Source: JBBAGE01 sp041655055 (GTDB lineage Bacteria; Pseudomonadota; Alphaproteobacteria; Rhodobacterales; Rhodobacteraceae). From it: a stretch of DNA of 5,171 nt. The stretch lies in the NCBI GenBank assembly GCA_041655055.1, contig JBBAGE010000147.1, forward strand, positions 1-5,171, given 5' to 3'. Shown one piece after another: positions 1 to 4,826 of this stretch; positions within the stretch are counted from its first letter, which is position 1, and each line of letters begins with the position of its first letter. The position numbers and the translations under genes are program-made. Under the pieces are notes generated by a model. It was not told the DNA's origin. It was given only the letters and a program-made list of their open reading frames with translations, and did no database searches.

Positions 1-1
1 C

Positions 2-1114
2 GAAAATGGCCGCGTGATCGTGACCGGCTGTCTGGGGGCGGATGCCCAATATATCACCGGCGCGCATCCCACCGTGCTGGCGGTAACCGGCCCGCATCAA
101 TATGAACAGGTGCTTGATGCCGTCCATGCCGCCGTGCCGCCCGCGCCCGATCCGTTCATCGACCTGCTGCCCGCAAGCGGCGTGCGCCTGACGCCGCGCC
201 ATTTCAGCTATCTGAAAATCTCGGAAGGCTGCAATCACAAGTGCAAATTCTGCATCATCCCCGATATGCGCGGGCGGCTGCAATCGCGCCCCGTCCACGC
301 CGTGCTGCGCGAAGCCGAAAAGCTGGTGCAGGCCGGCGTGCGCGAATTGCTGGTGATTTCACAGGATACATCCGCCTATGGGGTGGATCGCAAACATGAT
401 ACCCATCCGTGGCAAGGCCGCGAAGTGCGCAGCCATATCACCGATCTGGCGCGCGAACTGGGGGGCCTTGGGGCCTGGGTGCGGCTGCATTACGTCTATC
501 CCTATCCGCATGTGCGCGATCTGATCCCGCTGATGGCCGAGGGGCTGATCCTGCCCTATCTGGATATTCCGTTCCAGCATGCCCATCCGGATGTGCTTAA
601 ACGCATGGCCCGCCCGGCGGCGGCGGCACGAACGCTTGATGAAATCGCCGCATGGCGCGGGGCCTGCCCCGATATCACGCTGCGCAGCACCTTTATCGTC
701 GGTTATCCCGGTGAAACCGAGGCCGAATTCCAGACCCTACTGGATTGGCTGGACGAGGCCCAGCTTGATCGGGTGGGGTGTTTTCAATATGAAAACGTCG
801 CCGGCGCCCGCGCCAATGATCTGCCCGATCATGTGCCGGCCGATGTGAAACAGGATCGCTGGGACCGTTTCATGGCCAAGGCGCAGGCCATTTCCGAGGC
901 CAAACTCGCCGCCAAGGTCGGCCAACGGCTGGAGGTCATCGTCGATACCGTCGATGCCGAAGGCGCCACCTGCCGCACCAAAGCCGACGCGCCGGAGATC
1001 GATGGCAATCTGTTCATCGACGACGGGTTTGAGGGGCTGAACCCCGGCGATATCGTCACCGTCGAAGTGGACGAAGCCGGCGAATACGACCTGTGGGGCC
1101 GCCTCGCCGGCTAA
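2..1114 (+). CDS. rimO: Ribosomal protein S12 methylthiotransferase RimO (3' part; start lies left of the window)
   Basis: RimO is a cytoplasmic radical-SAM enzyme that adds a methylthio group to the beta-carbon of a conserved aspartate in ribosomal protein S12. The frame is open from the first full codon at base 2, so the gene enters from the left. About 370 residues are present; the family is usually about 440-460, so roughly the first 70-90 residues of the MTTase (UPF0004) domain are missing. Numbering from the in-frame GTG at 14: GCLGA (5-9) carries the last cysteine of the MTTase domain cluster. CNHKCKFC (73-80) is the radical-SAM CxxxCxxC motif binding the 4Fe-4S cluster. GRLQSRP (87-93) and the aspartate-rich DIPFQHAHPDVLKRMARP stretch follow. 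The last 65 or so residues form a TRAM domain ending in DLWGRLAG. The related enzyme MiaB shares this architecture, but the text around the cysteines and the acidic TRAM domain fit RimO. The gene converges on the M48 protease gene, with a hairpin element between them. The GTG at 14 is internal, not the start. Confidence 0.95.
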   Translation, partial: ENGRVIVTGCLGADAQYITGAHPTVLAVTGPHQYEQVLDAVHAAVPPAPDPFIDLLPASGVRLTPRHFSYLKISEGCNHKCKFCIIPDMRGRLQSRPVHAVLREAEKLVQAGVRELLVISQDTSAYGVDRKHDTHPWQGREVRSHITDLARELGGLGAWVRLHYVYPYPHVRDLIPLMAEGLILPYLDIPFQHAHPDVLKRMARPAAAARTLDEIAAWRGACPDITLRSTFIVGYPGETEAEFQTLLDWLDEAQLDRVGCFQYENVAGARANDLPDHVPADVKQDRWDRFMAKAQAISEAKLAAKVGQRLEVIVDTVDAEGATCRTKADAPEIDGNLFIDDGFEGLNPGDIVTVEVDEAGEYDLWGRLAG

Positions 1115-1244
1115 GGCGCCAAGGTCCAGTCAGATCGCCGACCCCCGCATTGCGAGCTGAAAATCCGTGCTGCTTTCGCCACGGCACCCGCTTCCCGCCG
1201 TCACACCGCGCCCCAAAGCCGGTCCGCCCGCCGAAAACTCTCTG

Positions 1245-1313
1245 TCTTCTTCTTGATAAAAATATCCTCGGGGTGAATTGGCCGCAGGCCAAGGGGGGCA
1301 GACAGCCCCCCTT
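1245..1313. repeat. Putative Rhodobacterales intergenic element (AT-rich box plus two hairpins)
   Basis: An AT-rich block, TCTTGATAAAAATATCC (1251-1267), is followed by a G-rich patch and then two perfect inverted repeats (1278-1292 and 1291-1313). From memory, very similar blocks (AAATATCC, GGGG, then hairpins ending in a run of Cs) occur downstream of many genes in Rhodobacteraceae. There is no second copy in this window, so the repeat status is recollection and not seen here. It lies between two convergent genes and contains no plausible reading frame of its own. Confidence 0.4.
1278..1313. terminator. Tandem hairpins, probable bidirectional transcription terminator
   Basis: The first hairpin is TTGGCC-GCA-GGCCAA (1278-1292), a perfect 6-bp stem with a 3-base loop. 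The second is AAGGGGGGC-AGACA-GCCCCCCTT (1291-1313), a perfect 9-bp stem with a 5-base loop. They share the AA at 1291-1292, so fully formed they compete for two bases. The element sits between the stop of rimO (1114) and the stop of the M48 gene (1327) on the opposite strand, where a terminator is needed for both. Neither strand has a canonical U-run directly after the stem. On the minus strand the sequence ATATTTTTATC (1257-1267 complement) follows about 11 bases beyond the hairpins, so the orientation fits termination of the protease transcript slightly better. Confidence 0.6.
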
Positions 1314-1326
1314 CGCCGCTTGCCCC

Positions 1327-2040
1327 TCAGCGCATGTTCGCCATGGTGCGCCGCACCACCTCGATCCGCTGGCTGTTCGGCGGATGCGTGCCAAGAAAAC
1401 GGTCGCCCGGATCGGGGATGCGGTTAAAGAATTGCGCCCCGCGCATCGGATCATAGCCCGCGCGATAGGTGATCAGCGTGCCAAGCTGATCGGCCTCTAA
1501 CTCATAATTGCGCGAATAGCTCCGCGCGCCCACCGTGGCGCCAATATTCTGCGCCGCCTCGATCCCGGCCTGCCCGGCGCCGGTGGCACTGGCCAGAATT
1601 CCACCCAAAAGGCCGCCGATCGCCGCCGTTTCCTGCGTCCGTGTCAGATGGCCGGCGATATGATGCGCGGCCTCGTGGCCCATGACAAAGGCCAGCTCAT
1701 CGGCATTGCGCACTTCGGCAATCAGCGGCACGGTAAAGGCAAGGATCGGGCGGCCCTGCGCGTTCACCGTCTGATAGGCGTTCGATTGCTGGCTGCGGCT
1801 GTCCACCACGATTTCGAAATCGCAGTTCAGCGCCGGATTCTGTTCGCGGCAGATCCGTTCGGCCACCGGCTTCATCCGCGCGACAACGCCGACGAACATG
1901 TTCACCGCCTGCTGCGGCGAAAGGCGCGGTTCATCCGCGCTGGCGGGCGGCGGCGCGCCGGGCGTGGGCAAGGGATCGGCGGGCATGACCTCGACACAGC
2001 CTGCCAGCGCCAGAACCATTCCCAGCCATATCCACCGCAT
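1327..2040 (-). CDS. M48-family zinc metalloprotease, predicted lipoprotein (LoiP/YggG-like)
   Basis: This is a predicted 237-residue periplasmic, lipid-anchored endopeptidase of the M48 group, which commonly acts in envelope protein quality control. I chose the ATG at 2040 because it starts a short lipoprotein signal (MRWIWLGMVLALAGC; lipobox LAGC, lipidated Cys15) and has AAAGGGG 7 bases upstream. A longer in-frame start at 2127 would bury the signal peptide. A Pro/Ala-rich linker (residues 20-40) precedes the catalytic domain. HEAAH (122-126) is the HExxH zinc site. ELEAD (180-184) fits the ExxAD motif supplying the third ligand. THPP with His219 is the conserved C-terminal M48 histidine motif. 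Residue +2 after the lipid cysteine is Val and not Asp, so outer-membrane sorting is plausible if enterobacterial rules apply. Two extra cysteines (64 and 73) could form a disulfide. The length is close to E. coli LoiP (about 250 residues), with no TPR extension as in BepA. The physiological substrate cannot be read from the sequence. Confidence 0.9.
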   Translation of the reverse strand: MRWIWLGMVLALAGCVEVMPADPLPTPGAPPPASADEPRLSPQQAVNMFVGVVARMKPVAERICREQNPALNCDFEIVVDSRSQQSNAYQTVNAQGRPILAFTVPLIAEVRNADELAFVMGHEAAHHIAGHLTRTQETAAIGGLLGGILASATGAGQAGIEAAQNIGATVGARSYSRNYELEADQLGTLITYRAGYDPMRGAQFFNRIPDPGDRFLGTHPPNSQRIEVVRRTMANMR

Positions 2041-2047
2041 CGATCCG

Positions 2048-2054
2048 CCCCTTT
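2048..2054 (-). promoter_or_regulatory. Ribosome binding site deciding the M48 start
   Basis: On the minus strand AAAGGGG lies 7 bases before the ATG at 2040. This supports starting at the lipoprotein signal and not at the in-frame ATGs at 2067 or 2127. Confidence 0.7.
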
Positions 2055-2134
2055 GTTGTTGCCCCATGTTTACTGCCTGTTCGCGGCAGGCGCCAGATCG
2101 TATCGCACACCCGGCAACAGGGCGCATATACCCC

Positions 2135-2163
2135 TAGGCAAAGCGGCAATCGCGCGCTAGCCT
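2135..2163 (+). promoter_or_regulatory. Candidate promoter placing +1 at the ATG of the small hypothetical gene
   Basis: TAGGCA (2135-2140; 4 of 6 to TTGACA) and TAGCCT (2158-2163; 3 of 6 to TATAAT) are separated by 17 bases. The -10-like hexamer ends 6 bases before 2170, which would put the transcript start on or next to the A of the ATG. The hexamers are imperfect. The case rests mainly on spacing, and on the absence of any Shine-Dalgarno sequence in the preceding 20 bases. An alternative pair further upstream (CGCACA 2104-2109 and TATACC 2127-2132, also spaced 17) would give a leader of about 30 bases. Confidence 0.3.
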
Positions 2164-2169
2164 GACCCG

Positions 2170-2406
2170 ATGTTTACGATCGAACATGAATTCGATGCCA
2201 CGATCATCACCCTTGTCGATGAGGGTGCGCCCTATCTGCACGAAGATATCACCATCGCCGCCTTTGACGATGGCGTCACCATCGAACAGCTTGATCCGCG
2301 CACCGACAAGGTTCAGAAAATTACCCTTTCGCTAACCCAGTTGCGTGATCTGGCCGCAGCCCTTGATCTGCCCGAAGGAACCTATCGGCTGGTCGTAAAG
2401 AAATAA
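2170..2406 (+). CDS. Small conserved-looking hypothetical protein (78 aa)
   Basis: I cannot assign this protein to a named family with confidence. It is a small soluble protein with no signal peptide, membrane segment, cysteine or metal motif. The N-terminal two thirds look like alternating beta strands (FTIEHEF, TIITLVD, VTIEQLD). A short amphipathic helix follows (SLTQLRDLAAALDL), then a final strand, TYRLVVKK. The first 45 residues are strongly acidic and the tail is basic. The ATG is the only possible start, because an in-frame TAG lies four codons upstream (2158-2160) and no internal start leaves a sensible protein. There is no Shine-Dalgarno sequence, so it may be leaderless. GC-rich third positions and an orderly protein composition support real coding. 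It diverges from the M48 gene and its TAA directly abuts the stop of the DUF167 gene. Function unknown. Confidence 0.75.
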   Translation: MFTIEHEFDATIITLVDEGAPYLHEDITIAAFDDGVTIEQLDPRTDKVQKITLSLTQLRDLAAALDLPEGTYRLVVKK

Positions 2407-2670
2407 TTACTCGAACCGAAAAACCTTGTCGCGCGACGTGGCGCCGCGCACCAGCACCAGCCTTGTGCGCGCCACACCCAGCGCGCGCGCCAACAAATCG
2501 CGCACCACGCGGTTGGCTTTGCCATCTTCGGGCACTTCGGTCACATAGGCGCGCAGCCCTTCGGCATCCGCCACCAGCCGCCTGCGCGCAGCCTTGGGCG
2601 TGACACGCAGGGCGATTTCCGCCCCGCTCACCGCAAGATGCGCCAGATCCGGTATGTCGTCACGTGCCAT
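2407..2670 (-). CDS. DUF167 / YggU-family protein (UPF0235)
   Basis: A protein of 87 residues, within the normal 80-110 range of the family. The family fingerprints are all present in order: a strand with VTPKA (23-27), PEDGKAN (47-53) preceding the first helix, and GATSRDK (76-82) before the last strand, which ends at the C-terminus. Family members are small, soluble, alpha/beta proteins found from bacteria to eukaryotes; their biochemical role is not established, so none is claimed here. The ATG at 2670 is preceded by AAGGGG (2676-2681 on the minus strand) at 5 bases, a good ribosome binding site. The stop codon (2407-2409) touches the stop of the convergent gene with no intervening base. 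No partner gene follows on the same strand within this window, so it appears monocistronic. Confidence 0.9.
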   Translation of the reverse strand: MARDDIPDLAHLAVSGAEIALRVTPKAARRRLVADAEGLRAYVTEVPEDGKANRVVRDLLARALGVARTRLVLVRGATSRDKVFRFE

Positions 2671-2679
2671 GTCCCCCCC

Positions 2680-2708
2680 TTGACCCGCCCCCTGCGAAAG
2701 CCGACATC
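2680..2708 (+). promoter_or_regulatory. Candidate promoter of the nitroreductase-EI24 unit
   Basis: TTGACC (2680-2685) is 5 of 6 to the -35 consensus. Seventeen bases downstream is GACATC (2703-2708), only a weak -10. A start near 2715 would leave a leader of about 25 bases before the ribosome binding site AAAGG (2729-2733). The -35 hexamer overlaps the divergent DUF167 ribosome binding site, so the intergenic region is very compact. A good -35 with a poor -10 is common in GC-rich alphaproteobacteria, but this remains a motif match only. Confidence 0.3.
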
Positions 2709-2739
2709 AGACCCAATTCCCCCTATGCAAAGGCATCTC

Positions 2740-3318
2740 ATGACGACTGGCAACCCCGAAGCGCTGCATTTCCTGCAAACCCGCCGCTCGCGCCCCGCAA
2801 AAACCCTGCGCGCCCCCGCGCCCGACCGCGCCGCGTTGATGCCGCTGCTGCAAGCGGCCGCACGCAGCCCCGATCATGGCAAGCTGGAACCATGGCGTTT
2901 TATCGTGCTGCAGGGCAGCGCGTTGCGCCGCCTGGGCGCCTTGGCCCAAACGCGGGGCGAGGCCCTCGACATGGACGCCGACCAGATCGCCAAGGCGCGC
3001 AGCCAGTTCGATCTGGCCCATCTGGCGGTGGCGGTGGTTTCATCGCCCAAACCATCAGACAAGATCCCGGGGTCTGAACAGATCCTGTCGGCGGGCGCGG
3101 TCTGTCTGGCGCTGCTCAATGCCGCGCTGGCGGCGGGCTGGGGGGCCAACTGGCTGTCGGGCTGGGCAAGCCATGACCGCGCGTTCGTGCGCGAAGGGCT
3201 TGGGCTTGGCGATCATGAAACCATCGCCGGCTTCATCCATATCGGCACCGAATCATCCGCACCCCCCGAACGCCCGCGCCCGGATCTGGCGGCGATCACC
3301 ACCTGGATGGATATATGA
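2740..3318 (+). CDS. Nitroreductase-family flavoprotein, YdjA-like
   Basis: A predicted cytoplasmic FMN-dependent NAD(P)H oxidoreductase of the YdjA subgroup, small homodimeric members of the nitroreductase superfamily. It has 192 residues; E. coli YdjA has about 183. Visible hallmarks are RRS (15-17), which in the family contacts the FMN phosphate, RSPDHGKLEPWRF (42-54), matching the YdjA RAPDH...QPWHF segment, GSEQILSAG (111-119), GWGANWLSG (133-141), and the closing strand GFIHIGT (164-170). The natural substrate of this group is unclear, so none is assigned. I chose the ATG at 2740 because AAAGG lies 6 bases upstream. An ATG at 2725 would add five residues, and a start at 2638 would run back through the divergent DUF167 gene. 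Its TGA overlaps the ATG of the next gene (ATGA), indicating translational coupling. Confidence 0.9.
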   Translation: MTTGNPEALHFLQTRRSRPAKTLRAPAPDRAALMPLLQAAARSPDHGKLEPWRFIVLQGSALRRLGALAQTRGEALDMDADQIAKARSQFDLAHLAVAVVSSPKPSDKIPGSEQILSAGAVCLALLNAALAAGWGANWLSGWASHDRAFVREGLGLGDHETIAGFIHIGTESSAPPERPRPDLAAITTWMDI

Positions 3319-4001
3319 TCGCCGATTTTGCCAAAGCCTTGGCGCAACTGGGCGATCCGCGTTTTCGCCGGGTGCTTTGGTTGGGGATCGGGCTAAGCGT
3401 GGCGCTGCTGATCGGGGTCTATCTGGGCTTTGTCGGGCTGGTGCAATGGCTGTTGCCCGATGTGATTACCCTGCCCCTGATTGGCGACGTCGGCTGGATC
3501 GACACGCTGGTATCGGGCGTATCGCTGGTCATGATGCTGGTGCTGTCGGTATTCCTGATGGTGCCGGTGGCATCGCTGTTTACCGGCCTTTTCCTCGATC
3601 AGGTGGCCGATGCGGTCGAGGCCCGCCACTATCCGCACCTGCCCGCCGCAGCGCCCATGCCGCTGGGGCAAAGCATAATGGATGCCTTGGGCTTTCTCGC
3701 GGTGCTGATCGCGGCCAATACCGCGGCGCTGGTTATTTATCTGCTGACACCGATCGCCGCCGCGCCGATTTTTTGGATAATGAATGGTTACCTGCTGGGA
3801 CACGAATATTTCCAACTAGTGGCTTTGCGCCGGTTGGGGCGCGACGGCGCGCGCGCCGCACGGCGGCGGCACGCGGGGCGCATCTGGCTTGCCGGGGTGC
3901 TGATGGCTGTGCCGCTGACGATCCCGGTGGTCAACCTGCTGGTGCCCGTGCTGGGCGTGGCAAGCTTCACCCACCTGTTCCACCGGCTTGAGGGTGGTTA
4001 G
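3315..4001 (+). CDS. EI24 / CysZ-like integral membrane protein
   Basis: An inner-membrane protein of 228 residues. Hydrophobic blocks lie at about 20-47, 64-94, 121-162 (long enough for two passes) and 190-222. The EI24 family hallmarks are the loop FLDQVADAVEARHYP (93-107) after the second block, and NGYLLGHEYFQLVALRRLGR (157-176), which matches the conserved GYL-G-EYF-R motif. The basic cluster RRLGRDGARAARRRHAGR (172-189) is probably cytoplasmic. E. coli CysZ, a sulfate transporter, belongs to this superfamily, but no cysteine-synthesis gene is nearby, so sulfate transport should not be inferred. The start ATG shares bases with the nitroreductase stop (3315-3318) and has GGATGG just upstream. 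The gene therefore most likely depends on the upstream promoter. Its TAG overlaps the stop of the convergent DUF1467 gene. Confidence 0.85.
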   Translation: MIADFAKALAQLGDPRFRRVLWLGIGLSVALLIGVYLGFVGLVQWLLPDVITLPLIGDVGWIDTLVSGVSLVMMLVLSVFLMVPVASLFTGLFLDQVADAVEARHYPHLPAAAPMPLGQSIMDALGFLAVLIAANTAALVIYLLTPIAAAPIFWIMNGYLLGHEYFQLVALRRLGRDGARAARRRHAGRIWLAGVLMAVPLTIPVVNLLVPVLGVASFTHLFHRLEGG

Positions 4002-4020
4002 CCCTCGCCCGGACGCGGGC
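3990..4020. terminator. Two short adjacent hairpins at the overlapping convergent stops (possible weak terminator)
   Basis: GAGGG-TGGTTAG-CCCTC (3990-4006) places the overlapping stop codons (3998-4001) in its loop. It is followed at once by GCCCG-GACG-CGGGC (4007-4020). Both stems are only 5 bp, no U-run follows on either strand, and the second lies inside the DUF1467 coding sequence. This is the only visible structure that could separate the two convergent units, but stems this short arise by chance in GC-rich DNA. Confidence 0.25.
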
Positions 4021-4282
4021 CCATGCGGTTCATCCAATCGAAATCGCGCACTTCGATGATGCCCGACAGGATCACGGCGACGATAAGCCCCCAGACGATC
4101 ACCGAAATCCACGTCACCCGCCAAACGACCCGCCAGACGCGGAAATTCGCCGGCGAGCTTTCATGGGTGCCGCGCACTGTGTCACCCTCATCCCCCTGGG
4201 TGCGCAGCCCGATAGGCAGCACAATGAACAGCACCATGAACCATGTGACCAGAAACAGGACGATTGCCGAAGTAACTGCCAT
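3998..4282 (-). CDS. DUF1467-family small membrane protein
   Basis: A protein of 94 residues with two predicted transmembrane helices (about 4-25 and 54-75). The loop between them contains the family's recognisable motif LPIGLRTQGDEG (22-33), followed by GTHESSPA (38-45) and a Trp/Arg-rich stretch just before the second helix. The C-terminal tail (76-94) is hydrophilic and ends in a Pro/Gly-rich segment. DUF1467 has no established function. The ATG (4280-4282) overlaps the epimerase TGA by one base (TGATG) and has no clear ribosome binding site of its own, so translation is probably coupled to the upstream gene. From memory, this gene often follows the epimerase in alphaproteobacteria and may lie ahead of proS; here the strand ends against the convergent EI24 gene instead. 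A link with acyl-CoA metabolism is guilt by association only. Confidence 0.85.
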   Translation of the reverse strand: MAVTSAIVLFLVTWFMVLFIVLPIGLRTQGDEGDTVRGTHESSPANFRVWRVVWRVTWISVIVWGLIVAVILSGIIEVRDFDWMNRMGPRPGEG

Positions 4283-4686
4283 CAGACTTGCTCAAGCTCG
4301 ACAAGGCATCCGTTGAAATCCTTGGGATGCAAAAACAGGACCGGCTTGCCATGGGCGCCAATTTTCGGTTCGCCATCGCCAAGCACGCGGGCGCCCGATT
4401 CCTTCAGTTGGTCACGCGCGGCGATGATGTCATCGACCTCGTAACAGATGTGATGAATGCCGCCGGCGGGGTTTTTCGCCAGAAAACCGGCGATCGGGCT
4501 GTTGTCGCCCAGAGGATAGAGCAATTCGATCTTGGTATTGGGCAATTCGATGAAAACCACTGTCACGCCATGATCGGGTTCATCCTGCGGGGCACCGACC
4601 TGCGCGCCAAGCGTATTGCGATATTGCGCGGATGCGGCCTCAAGATCGGGCACGGCAATGGCTACGTGGTTAAGACGTCCGATCAT
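4282..4686 (-). CDS. mce: Methylmalonyl-CoA (ethylmalonyl-CoA) epimerase
   Basis: A 134-residue cytoplasmic metalloenzyme of the vicinal-oxygen-chelate (glyoxalase/bleomycin) fold. It interconverts the (R) and (S) forms of methylmalonyl-CoA on the route from propionyl-CoA to succinyl-CoA. In Rhodobacter-type organisms the same epimerase also serves the ethylmalonyl-CoA pathway. The sequence is very close to the human enzyme in blocks: GRLNHVAIAVPDLE (3-16), NTKIELLYPLG (50-60), SPIAGFL (63-69), GGIHHICYEVD (75-85), KIGAHGKPVLFLHPKD (108-123) and LVELEQ (128-133). Expected metal ligands are His7, Glu54, one of His78/His79, and Glu130. I chose the ATG at 4686 because AAGGAG lies 5 bases upstream and the conserved domain starts at residue 3; extending to 4761 adds 25 residues of low-quality sequence. 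It is the first gene of a unit with the DUF1467 gene. The acyl-CoA mutase and carboxylase genes are not in this window. Confidence 0.95.
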   Translation of the reverse strand: MIGRLNHVAIAVPDLEAASAQYRNTLGAQVGAPQDEPDHGVTVVFIELPNTKIELLYPLGDNSPIAGFLAKNPAGGIHHICYEVDDIIAARDQLKESGARVLGDGEPKIGAHGKPVLFLHPKDFNGCLVELEQV

Positions 4687-4691
4687 GAGGG

Positions 4692-4697
4692 CTCCTT
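4692..4697 (-). promoter_or_regulatory. Ribosome binding site deciding the epimerase start
   Basis: On the minus strand AAGGAG lies 5 bases before the ATG at 4686. It is the strongest Shine-Dalgarno match in the window and rules in favour of the 134-residue protein over a longer in-frame form. Confidence 0.8.
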
Positions 4698-4716
4698 CAT
4701 TGGCAGTTGCAGGGCG

Positions 4717-4746
4717 CTTATGCCACCGGGCGGGACCGGCTGGCAA
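4717..4746 (-). promoter_or_regulatory. Candidate promoter of the mce-DUF1467 unit
   Basis: On the minus strand TTGCCA (4741-4746; 5 of 6 to the -35 consensus) is 18 bases from CATAAG (4717-4722; 4 of 6 to the -10). A start around 4710 gives a leader of about 20-25 bases that contains the AAGGAG ribosome binding site. The layout is sensible, but this is a motif match only. Confidence 0.4.
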
Positions 4747-4764
4747 GGGGCGCTTTGGCACAGG

Positions 4765-4791
4765 CGCGTTAACGCGATGTTCATGTGATTC
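4765..4791. promoter_or_regulatory. 12-bp perfect palindrome with CtrA-like half-site and GANTC site
   Basis: CGCGTTAACGCG (4765-4776) is a perfect palindrome in the divergent region between mce and the response-regulator gene. Its TTAA core (4769-4772) is followed after seven bases by TTCA (4780-4783). This is one mismatch from the CtrA box TTAA-N7-TTAA known in alphaproteobacteria. GATTC (4787-4791) matches the GANTC methylation site of CcrM. An operator role is inferred; one palindrome of this length is expected by chance in a few kilobases. Confidence 0.3.
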
Positions 4792-4826
4792 GGGTCTAGT
4801 GATCCTGTCACAAGCGGAGTGGACCG

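Noticed and set aside
1093..1500. Open frame spanning the rimO-M48 gap
   Set aside because: It overlaps the end of rimO, the hairpins and the M48 3' end in the wrong frame. The product is low-complexity Pro/Arg-rich, with no ribosome binding site.
2073..2091. Short inverted repeats (CTGCC/GGCAG and GCCTG/CAGGC) upstream of the M48 gene
   Set aside because: They are two alternative 5-bp stems with different centres and 7-base loops, too short to distinguish from chance in GC-rich DNA.
1648..2160. 170-codon open frame on the + strand opposite the M48 gene
   Set aside because: It is antisense to a clear metalloprotease with catalytic motifs. The translation is His/Arg-rich and motif-free.
2638..2739. 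Longer nitroreductase start
   Set aside because: It would overlap the 5' end of the divergent DUF167 gene and add residues outside the family domain. The ATG at 2740 has the better ribosome binding site.
2876..3991. Long open frame of 371 codons on the + strand
   Set aside because: It is out of frame with, and fully covered by, the nitroreductase and EI24 genes. Its translation is an Arg/Ala/Pro/Trp-rich string without motifs, typical of a shadow frame in GC-rich DNA.
3315..4001. Naming the EI24 protein CysZ (sulfate transporter)
   Set aside because: Only superfamily-level motifs are visible and no sulfur-assimilation gene is nearby.
4687..4761. Longer epimerase start
   Set aside because: The extra 25 residues lie outside the conserved domain and cover the promoter-like pair; AAGGAG points to 4686.
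4755..4783. TTGGCA-N17-TGTTCA as a promoter for the response regulator
   Set aside because: The -35 matches 5 of 6, but the -10 is very poor and a start there is not supported by anything else.
4288..4788. 166-codon open frame on the + strand opposite mce
   Set aside because: It is antisense to an epimerase with near-human conservation; the composition shows no family features.
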